DNA of 64,000 nt, taken from positions 2,666,001 through 2,730,000 of the forward strand of contig CM049310.1 of NCBI GenBank assembly GCA_026874595.1. The letters are read 5' to 3'. Shown here in pieces: positions 55,900 through 64,000 of this stretch. Position 1 is the first letter of the stretch. Each line of letters opens with the position of its first letter. Made by a program: the position numbers and the translations under genes. Origin of the DNA: Sipunculus nudus (lineage: Eukaryota; Annelida; Sipuncula; Golfingiida; Sipunculidae). The notes beneath the pieces are model-generated. The model was given only the letters and a program-made list of their open reading frames with translations. It made no database searches and had not been told where the DNA came from.

Positions 55900-56561
55900 T
55901 TTGTATAAAATACAAGTTGCAACGTTGTTAAATATCTTTATTCTGAGCTAACCTTATATATTGTTACCACATGGTGACCACGTGAGTAAATACCAAAAGA
56001 AAAAGCACAATTATTGAAACTACTTTCAAAATCTGAATTAAGTCAAAATCAACTTGTAATGTATATAACCTTGTAATTAATATCAATTTCTTTCAGTCGA
56101 CATTAAGAGCCGGTTTACTGGCTTCTTTGTCACATATAACAGTAAAGCCAAAGTGGTTATAAAGGGGTTACTGTGCGGGTATAACTAAAAAAAAAGATTT
56201 TTTTTTAAACACAATTACAGTGCATCCTGTTTAGATCACATGTAAAAAAAACCCTCTAATTGTATCCTCATCTTATGTTTCAGCAAGTATAAAGTGCCAC
56301 TTGCTAGGTTTTGAGGAGCCACAAGGTTCTAGATGTGACATTTGGCATCTATTTATTATCCTGAAAACTTTATCATTACAATGAAATACGGCAGGTTGGA
56401 ATTACTTGTATGGGAGTTTGAAAATGATGATGGTTATGACCATTAAGTGAAATATTACATTAATTCAGGTATTTTGTTTTTAAGAACACAGTGAACCAAT
56501 TAAGATCACAAAAAATATCACAAATTGACTAACCTTCTTGGTTATTGTTTAGGATTTTATG
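55900..56561. other. Stretch with no gene seen
   Basis: AT-rich; no conserved frame or repeat structure recognised. Confidence 0.5.
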
Positions 56562-57019
56562 CAGGGCTTGACATTATTGATTGATGGATAACTAATTGAC
56601 CTGGGCTAGTAAATGTTCCGGACCATGGTGGTAGGGCAACCAACGTCAGCTCCTACTTACCCAAGCAGCTACAGTTTAAATACCCAACATAAACCTTTTC
56701 CTTAAGGCCTAAATCGGCCATATTCTTCATGGAGAAAATAAATCACGCTGATAATTCTTTTCCTCATTTTTTTACTTTCATCTGTATAAATACTAGAGAG
56801 AAATATGATGAACAACAAACATTTGAACATTATAATTATTTTACATGCAAAAAAGCATGCAACGCAGTCACATGAACCAACTTTGTGTAAATGGCTGCGA
56901 TTGCACTGTTTTTTTTAAGACTAGTAAAAATCTGAGTAAAAATTTATGTAGGACAAGTGACAGCTTGAAGTAAAATACCAAACCGGGCAAGTACTTTTAA
57001 AAGTTAATGTCGAGTCCTG
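56562..57019. mobile_element. hAT-like MITE, about 458 bp
   Basis: The left end CAGGGCTTGACATTATTGAT and the right end, complemented, CAGGACTCGACATTAACTTT are imperfect inverted repeats. CAGGG-type ends suggest hAT. Flanks share TTTTA but an exact 8-bp duplication is not clear. Confidence 0.5.
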
Positions 57020-57454
57020 TTTTACAGGATCATTAGAGTGATCATACTTAGGACATGTGACGGTGTAATGTTCAGGGTTCTAGAATTATAACCACAATTC
57101 TGTTGGTTCATGTCTCATGGCTACCATTCTACTAGTTGACCACTATGGTTTTATGGGTATTATGCCCATTTACAAGACGAGAATTATTTTCAAAAAATGT
57201 TTTTGGTGGAGGAAACCGCCTCCATTTTGTTAACTTAACTATACGTAAATGTACATCTGCATAATGCCATTCCGGTTTCGGACTACGTGACAAGGCAGTA
57301 TCACACGCTTACTCTCATTTTTATATCCTGGCGTTAACCAGGCCCGGTAACCACTGCACCTGCAGGCCATGGGTGCGTATTCATCCCATTCCACTCTAGA
57401 ACCCCCTAAAGGCGTATTCGTTTGTGCGAGAGCAACAGCCGTTAGGCACGACCT

Positions 57455-57535
57455 ACCCATTAAGCCAGCAGAGCGCTCACCCTGCGTGGGCTCCCGGATT
57501 TGAGTCCCATGCTCTTCCCCTGAGTAACAGTAGCC
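57455..57535 (+). repeat. Possible tRNA-like/SINE sequence
   Basis: AAGCCAGCAGAGCGCTCACC resembles an A box and GGATTTGAGTCCC a B box, spaced like a tRNA. No clean cloverleaf is evident, so a decayed SINE is likelier than a gene. Confidence 0.3.
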
Positions 57536-57569
57536 GGTGCCCTGAAATGGCCGGTGCCCTGAAATGTTC

Positions 57570-60115
57570 AGGAAGGAAAAGTGTATAGTCAGACGAGAAT
57601 GACACTGTCTCAGAAGGGAAAGTGTATAGTCAGACGAGAATGGCACTGTCTCAGAAGGAAAAGTGTATAGTCAGACGAGAATGACACTGTCTCAGAAGGA
57701 AAAGTGTATAGTCAGACGAGAATGGCACTGTCTCAGAAGGAAAAGTGTATAGTCAGACGACAATGACACTGTCTCAGAAGGAAAAGTGTATAGTCAGACG
57801 AGAATGACACTGTCTCAGAAGGAAAAGTGTATCGTCAGACGAGACGAGAATGACACTGTCTCAGAAGGAAAAGTGTATAGTCAGACGAGAATGGCACTGT
57901 CTCTGAAGGAAAAGTGTAAAGTCAGACGAGAATGGCACTGTCTCAGAAGGAAAAGTGTAAAGTCAGACGAGAATGACACTGTCTCAGAAGGAAAAGTGTA
58001 TAGTCAGACGACAATGACACTGTCTCAGAAGGAAAAGTGTATAGTCAGACGACAATGACACTGTCTCAGAAGGAAAAGTGTATAGTCAGACGAGAATGAC
58101 ACTGTCTCAGAAGGAAAAGTGTATAGTCAGCGGAGAATGACACTGTCTCAGAAGGAAAAGTGTATTATAGTCAGGCGAGAATGACACTGTCTCAGAAGGA
58201 AAAGTGTATTATAGTCAGGCGAGAATGACACTGTCTCAGAAGGAAAAGTGTATTATAGTCAGGCGAGAATGACACTGTCTCAGAAGGAAAAGTGTATTAT
58301 AGTCAGGCGAGAATGACACTGTCTCAGAAGGAAAAGTGTATTATAGTCAGGCGAGAATGACACTGTCTCAGAAGGAAAAGTGTATTAAAGTCAGGCGAGA
58401 ATGACACTGTCTCAGAAGGAAAAGTGTATTATAGTCAGGCGAGAATGACACTGTCTCAGAAGGAAAAGTGTATAGTCAGACGAGAATGACACTGTCTCAG
58501 AGGGAAAAGTGTATAGTCAGACGAGAATGACACTGTCTCAGAAGGAAAAATGTATAGTCAGACGAGAATGACACTGTCTCAGAAGGAAGAGTGTATAGTC
58601 AGACGAGAATGACACTGTCTCAGAAGGAAAAGTGTATAGTCAGACGAGAATGACACTGTCTCAGAAGGAAAAGTGTATAGTCAGACAAGTATGACACTGT
58701 CTCAGAAGGAAAAGTGTAAAGTCAGACGAGAATGACACTGTCTCAGAAGGAAAAGTGTTAAGTCAGACGAGAATGACACTGTCTCAGAAGGAAAAGTGTA
58801 TTATAGTCAGACGAGAATGACACTGTCTCAGAAGGAAAAGTGTATAGTTAGACGAGAATGACACTGTCTCAGAAGGAAAAGTGTATAGTCAGCGGATAAT
58901 GACACTGTCTCAGAAGGAAAAGTGTATAGTCAGACGAGAATGACACTGTCTCAGAAGGAAAAGTGTATTATAGTCAGACGAGAATGACACTGTCTCAGAA
59001 GGAAAAGTGTATAGTCAGACGAGAATGACACTGTCTCAGAAGGAAAAGTGTATAGTCAGACGAGAATGACACTGTCTCAGAAGGAAAAGTGTATAGTCAG
59101 ACGAGAATGACACTGTCTCAGAAGGAAAAGTGTATAGTCAGACGAGAATGACACTGTCTCAGAAGGAAAAGTGTATAGTCAGACGAGAATGACAGTCTCA
59201 GAAGGAATAGTGTATAGTCAGACGAGAATGACACTGTCTCAGAAGGAAAAGTGTAAAGTCAGACGAGAATGACTGTCTCAGAAGGAAAAGTGTATAGTTA
59301 GACGAGAATGACACTGTCTCAGAAGGAAAAGTGTATAGTCAGCGGATAATGACACTGTCTCAGAAGGAAAAGTGTATAGTCAGACGAGAATGACACTGTC
59401 TCAGAAGGAAAAGTGTATTATAGTCAGACGAGAATGACACTGTCTCAGAAGGAAAAGTGTATAGTCAGACGAGAATGACACTGTCTCAGAAAGAAAAGTG
59501 TATAGTCAGACGAGAATGACACTGTCTCAGAAGGAAAAGTGTATAGTCAGACGAGAATGACACTGTCTCAGAAGGAAAAGTGTATAGTCAGACGAGAATG
59601 ACACTGTCTCAGAAGGAAAAGTGTATAGTCAGACGAGAATGACAGTCTCAGAAGGAATAGTGTATAGTCAGACGAGAATGACACTGTCTCAGAAGGAAAA
59701 GTGTAAAGTCAGACGAGAATGACACTGTCTCAGAAGGAAAAGTGTATTATAGTCAGACGAGAATGACACTGTCTCAGAAGGAAAAGTGTATTATAGTCAG
59801 ACGAGAATGACACTGTCTCAGAAGGAAAAGTGTATAGTTAGACGAGAATGACACTGTCTCAGAAGGAAAAGTGTATAGTCAGACGAGAATGACACTGTCT
59901 CAGAAGGAAAAGTGTATAGTCAGACGAGAATGACACTGTCTCAGAAGGAAAAGTGTATTATAGTCAGACGAGAATGACACTGTCTCAGAAGGAAAAGTGT
60001 ATTATAGTCAGACGAGAATGACACTGTCTCAGAAGGAAAAGTGTATAGTCAGACGAGAATGACACTGTCTCAGAAGGAAAAGTGTATAGTCAGACGAGAA
60101 TGACACTGTCTCAGA
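57570..60115 (+). repeat. 41-bp minisatellite, about 61 copies
   Basis: The unit is AGAATGACACTGTCTCAGAA followed by GGAAAAGTGTATAGTCAGACG. Variants: a 44-bp form with TATTATAG, AGTCAGCGGA, AGTCAGGCGAG, and two 2-3-bp deletion forms (GACAGTCTC). Variant order shows a 450-bp higher-order duplication (58801-59250 onto 59251-59730). Open frames inside are incidental. Confidence 0.97.
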
Positions 60116-60118
60116 TGT

Positions 60119-60325
60119 CAAGTTATAAACACATCACCTTCACACTCTGAATGATGACCATGAAACCTTTAAAAAAATAACCATATAATCAGAGGTAAAA
60201 GCAGTAAACCGTTCCACCTACAAAACCTTTAATTAATATGATAACACTTGCTGGTTGAAAAGATGTCCTGAAAAAGGACCAAGAGTGTATATGTCGCGGA
60301 CAGGGGGTAAGGCAGGTCCGCTCCA
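60119..60325 (-). other. Sequence beyond an LTR end, with candidate primer site
   Basis: On the minus strand, directly after the LTR end (...CTTTGACA), comes TGGAGCGGACC, which fits a primer-binding site at 60315-60325. The following bases would be the 5' leader of a Gypsy element that is cut off by the minisatellite. Confidence 0.4.
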
Positions 60326-60426
60326 TGTCAAAGGAAGAACCCAAGACAAAGTGGATGGATGAACTTTATTCTGAAGAAGAAAGACCGTGGTCAGCTTGTT
60401 GCCAACAAGAGGAGCAAGGCTGGACT
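60326..60426 (-). repeat. Gypsy LTR, 3' part
   Basis: On the minus strand it runs GTCCAGCCTTGCTCCTCTTG ... TTCTTCAG, AATAAA (60365-60370), ... TTCCTTTGACA. Positions 60371-60426 are identical to 62737-62792, so this appears to be the other half of the LTR that ends near 63024. Confidence 0.6.
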
Positions 60427-62736
60427 CGAACATTCAATTGATCGAACAGATATTATAGGTTACAATATTCGTATATCAGTCTACAAATATTTTAGTTTTA
60501 ATTAAGTTTCATGGCTAACTGTGTAGTGTAAGCTCCATATGTCTCATACGTATTACTATTAATCTTAAATCGCAAAGGTAGCTTATACACCCTTTATACA
60601 TGGATTATACATTATACACTTATTTATGAATATATTCATATATGGCATAAGAAAGCTATTAATGCAACCATATCAGTATGACATGACTTCACAATCCTAC
60701 ATAGCATTAGTACAGACCCTTACATCAAATTAATCTGAACACGGGCCTATCTAAATGATCTGTTTCCCTTATCAGATATACTATGGATATTTATGACGAA
60801 ATAAACGTTCTAAAATTTAAGGAGATGGGGTTTTGTGCCTTCATAATAGTTACAGCGAAATATGAATGATTGCGTGGAGGTTAGATGGCGGGCCCGTCAG
60901 AGAGAATGTCTGTTTAATGCAATAGACTACGGCGTATACTATCTTCTCTCTACCACTTAGATCATGACCCTAAAGAAACGTAGGGTCACATAATTCCCTG
61001 TGAAATTAGTCTAATGGAAAAACTCCCGGTTTAGCTTGATGCAAACATCATGATTACACATTAAATAAATTAATCTGGGTAATAGGTTTTGAGGCTATGA
61101 GACACCTGTCTTTGGCGCGTAATTCGTGCAGTGAGGGGGCTGAACGCGGAGGAATCGTGCTAGAAGTTATGCTGCCCTAAAAGTAAACACATCAGGATCT
61201 GAGCGATGGGTATGGAATATGGATAAACAATTTACTAATCGAGGTGAAATGGAGGCGTGGAAGCAAGCTAGAGGCGTGAATCTATACAGCTAAACCGGCA
61301 TCATTTTATACAGTTCTCTTTTAAGCGCACTACTTTGGTTGGCGGAAGGTAAATAAAAATGCATCAACAAAACAGAAAAAAAAGTTTTCAGCTGGATGGC
61401 GATGAGCGAGAGGTAAGTGGTATCCTAGTAATTTCAGTCTAAATTCTTTTAAAATTATTGACAGTTCATTATTATGTAAGAAAACTATCTTATAAAAGCT
61501 TAATACCTTATCTAGCATGAGCTGTCATAGTAAATCTATCGTAACACTTGTGAAACTCGTTTCAATGAGAAAACTTTCGTATCACTATCAGTAATGTTAT
61601 TGTTCTTAAATGAACGTAGAAGAATAACATTGTAACGCTACTGTTACTGCTAACTGATAATTCTTATATATTTTATTACTTAATTATACCAATGATTAAT
61701 CTGGTTTAAGTAAACTATATCCCGTATAGCGGATTTAAAAGTTTTAGTGATATTGCACTATAAATTCGGGTTTAACGAAGGGAGCTGGAAGGCGGATTAG
61801 TACAAACCTCGGCGGTCAGATGGCAGCACCGGCAGCATCGTGTAACAGGACTGTATAATACGTCAAATGGACTCATTCGCTTGGTAAAATGTTATACTGA
61901 GGGATTCACGTGAATCGTAATTAATAATCGTTATTAATAATAAAAGAATTTGTTTGCACCTTTCGTGTTAATATTTAACATTTAAAATGAGGACTATTTT
62001 GGAAAGAATAGACATAATAAGAATGTTATTGTATGTTTGGATGGAATTCCAATAGAAGGAATTTACATAAACCTTTCGTAATAATAATACATACATCCCG
62101 TATGTGAAACGCGTGGATGAAAGAGTGATTAGTACATTAGTTTCACTCTTGACTGCCAGATGGCGGTACTGTTGACTACTGGCCTAATCGATGCCTTTGG
62201 ACTAAACTTATTTATATATTTATGAGACCAAAAAAAATATAATTATATAATTATCTATAATAATACGTGGCAGGCGGTTCTGTCACTGTACAACTAGTTA
62301 CTAGTTGTGGCTGGAATAACCCCTGGTGTGAACGGTTGCCGGCATACCGGCCGAAACGGACGCTAAAGACATTCCTGCAGCCGGGGGGGGGGGGGGGGAA
62401 GAGAGAGAGAGAGACACGTGCTTACCAGCCTATTAAAGTGGCCGATTTTTAAGTAAAATAGACTGGGAAATTTATACTAAACCCTTGCAGTTAACCCAAC
62501 ATATAAATGGGCGCAATATACGAGATGCCTGCACGAGATAACTGACTGTTCTATTTCTTAAAAAATAAATAGGATACACCTGGGGAAAAACTGACATATT
62601 CTCTGTATTCTTAACCATACAAGAAATGCGAAACCAATATATTGGTATTAAACCGACATTCTTGGCCTTGAAACATTCATTAATAATAATTATTCCTTCA
62701 CTTTAGGGTATCGGGGCAATAATATACGGTTCCTAC
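60427..62736. other. 2.3-kb insertion of unknown type inside the LTR
   Basis: It is bounded by identical 56-bp copies (60371-60426 and 62737-62792). There is no terminal inverted repeat, poly-A tail or transposase/RT frame. It is AT-rich, with a 16-base G run at about 62383-62398 followed by GA repeats, and a few CAGATGGCRGCAC phrases (about 61818 and 62158). It may be intrinsic sequence of a very long LTR instead. Confidence 0.4.
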
Positions 62737-63024
62737 CTGAAGAAGAAAGACCGTGGTCAGCTTGTTGCCAACAAGAGGAGCAAGGCTGGACTGACGTGAC
62801 AGTTCCGAGACCTCGTGGACGTTCCGGAGCTGTCACGCCTCATTGCCCAAACCACCCCAAAACCGGTCCGACAAAACATCGTATTCTTTCTCCCAGGATT
62901 ATCGCCGGCCACGTATGCAGGCCATACTACGCAAGGGAAGGGGGGACTTTACTCGAGTGTCACTCCGGATTGACAGACAAAATGAAAAAAAAAAAAACAT
63001 GGGGGTTAATTTCCCCGTGTTAAA
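62737..63024 (-). repeat. Gypsy LTR, 5' part, with adjoining polypurine tract
   Basis: On the minus strand a GGGGGAGGG purine tract (63033-63025) follows the pol end, then TTTAACACGGGGAAATTAA..., the presumed LTR start (the expected initial TG is lost). The LTR runs to the 56-bp duplicated segment and is then interrupted. Confidence 0.6.
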
Positions 63025-63129
63025 CCCTCCCCCTGTTCGAAAAAGTTGTCGACCCAACAACTAAAGTTATGCCAAAAGAACTCTTGGCTTCTTTAAGGCG
63101 AGAACATGGCCATATTAATAGGCCTAATT

Positions 63130-64000
63130 TCAGACAAAGTCTCCAGACCGGTACCATATTGTAGGCTTTCTGATTCGGTCTGATCGTCTTAGTCCAGAGG
63201 CACTATCTCCTGTTGAACGACTATCTGCACTAGTCTCCACACTTGCATCTTTACCATCAATTAAGTCACTTGAGGATTCAATGACCTCAGGTATTTGTAT
63301 AGCACTTTCATCATTTTCTGTACTTATTACATCCGTTTCTGTGCTTATTACAGGGGTAGTATCAAGAATTGAAATATCTTGATTAAAGGTGCCTTCACCC
63401 TCTGGGCTAGGAATGGAAATAATTAAAGGATCTTCCTGGCTTACTGGGTTTAAAGGAATATTAAGAGGAATTGAAGGAGGGATGATGATATACTCATCAT
63501 CGGAATCTTCGTCCGGACTCTCAATTTCATCTGGACTATCTACATGTACAGTCCTCAGGTCAGGTTTTTGGTTTGCTTGTTTTGAAACATTAGCGGTTGG
63601 AGTTTGAGTGGTGTTAATTGGAAAGTTATTAATGCATAGTAATAAATTACGGTGCAGGGTACGTACTCCATCGGTTGTACCTTCCTTTTGCACTTGATAT
63701 ACAGGGATATCACTGTTGGGTTGCCCTACAATCGTATAGATTGGGGTTTCCCACAAGTCAGCTAGTTTTTGTTTGCCTGTTAAGTGGACATTCCGCACAA
63801 GAACTTTGTCTCCTATCTGTAGGGACACGCCTTTAATTTTACAATCGTAGCGTTTCTTGTGACGTTTCTGTGCCGTGGAAGAATTGGTTTGGGCCTTTCT
63901 ATAGGCATCGGACAATGTGTCTTTTAAGGACTGAACATATTTGGAATAATTAGTATCAGTATGTTTGTCCTCTTGATCCAACCCCAGAATTAAGTCTACT
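63130..64000 (-). pseudogene. Ty3/Gypsy pol C-terminus (post-core integrase), partial at window edge
   Basis: Open on the minus strand from the window edge to the stop at 63130-63132, at least 280 codons. It contains AQKRHKKRYDCKIKG, LQIGDKVLVRNVHLTGKQKL, LWETPIYTIV, DIPVYQVQKEG and VRTLHRNLLLCI, the usual integrase C-terminal region after the DDE core. An acidic, Ser/Pro-rich linker follows, ending in LRRSDRIRKPTIWYRSGDFV. No stop or frameshift is visible in the part seen, unlike the Gypsy copy at 5768-13132, so this element may be younger or intact beyond the edge. Expected upstream (to the right): integrase core, RNase H, RT. Typed as pseudogene only because it is a truncated transposon gene here. 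Confidence 0.85.

Noticed and set aside
57786-58058. 90-codon open frame of a repeated peptide
   Set aside because: It is the 41-bp minisatellite read through three frames in turn; no start context, splice sites or flanking coding sequence.
57570-60115. CRISPR-like regular array
   Set aside because: Units are head-to-tail without unique spacers, and the DNA is from an animal.

Overview
This is nuclear DNA from an animal, most likely a marine invertebrate. The one host gene I can support is split by nine GT-AG introns. The rest is dominated by degraded LINEs, Ty3/Gypsy elements, Tigger/pogo-like elements, MITEs, microsatellites and minisatellites. Several repeat families (the GCTCAGCTGA-ended family, the GGTGGCGCCACC-rich family, the GACCACCCC-rich Tigger ends) resemble what I know from molluscs and other marine invertebrates, but no marker fixes the species. 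No bacterial genes, operons, rRNA genes or CRISPR arrays are present.

Layout. 1-3845: minus-strand ORF2 of an L1/Tx1-type LINE with endonuclease, reverse transcriptase and C-terminal CCHC domains, broken by frameshifts and stops. 5768-13132: a structurally complete but coding-dead minus-strand Ty3/Gypsy element with 1106-bp LTRs and a 4-bp target duplication. 13560-16654: a foldback-type element whose long inverted arms are arrays of short palindromes, with a 6-bp target duplication and a Tigger-like element nested inside. 17008-24550: minisatellites and pieces of a second LINE (plus strand). 25769-43865: the host gene, an SLC9B2/NHA2-type cation/proton antiporter. Ten exons join in frame into 600 codons. 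Its 11.2-kb intron 2 holds a Gypsy gag remnant, a 281-bp tandem array built around GGTGGCGCCACC, and a Tigger-like element. 44495-57019: intergenic, with TIR elements, SINE-like sequences, a Gypsy 3' remnant, and a decayed cysteine-rich coding domain. 57570-60115: a 41-bp minisatellite of about 61 copies. 60326-64000: a Gypsy LTR, apparently split by a 2.3-kb insertion with a 56-bp duplication, followed by the 3' end of that element's pol gene, which runs off the window.

How the parts relate. Only the antiporter looks functional. The rest records nested insertion: Gypsy into a tandem repeat, foldback element into the same repeat family, Tigger into TA arrays, and an unknown insertion into an LTR. 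I found no convincing new multi-gene system. The most unusual structures are the palindrome-array foldback element, the 56-bp duplication in the LTR, and the Gypsy copy whose LTRs are nearly identical although its enzymes are inactivated.
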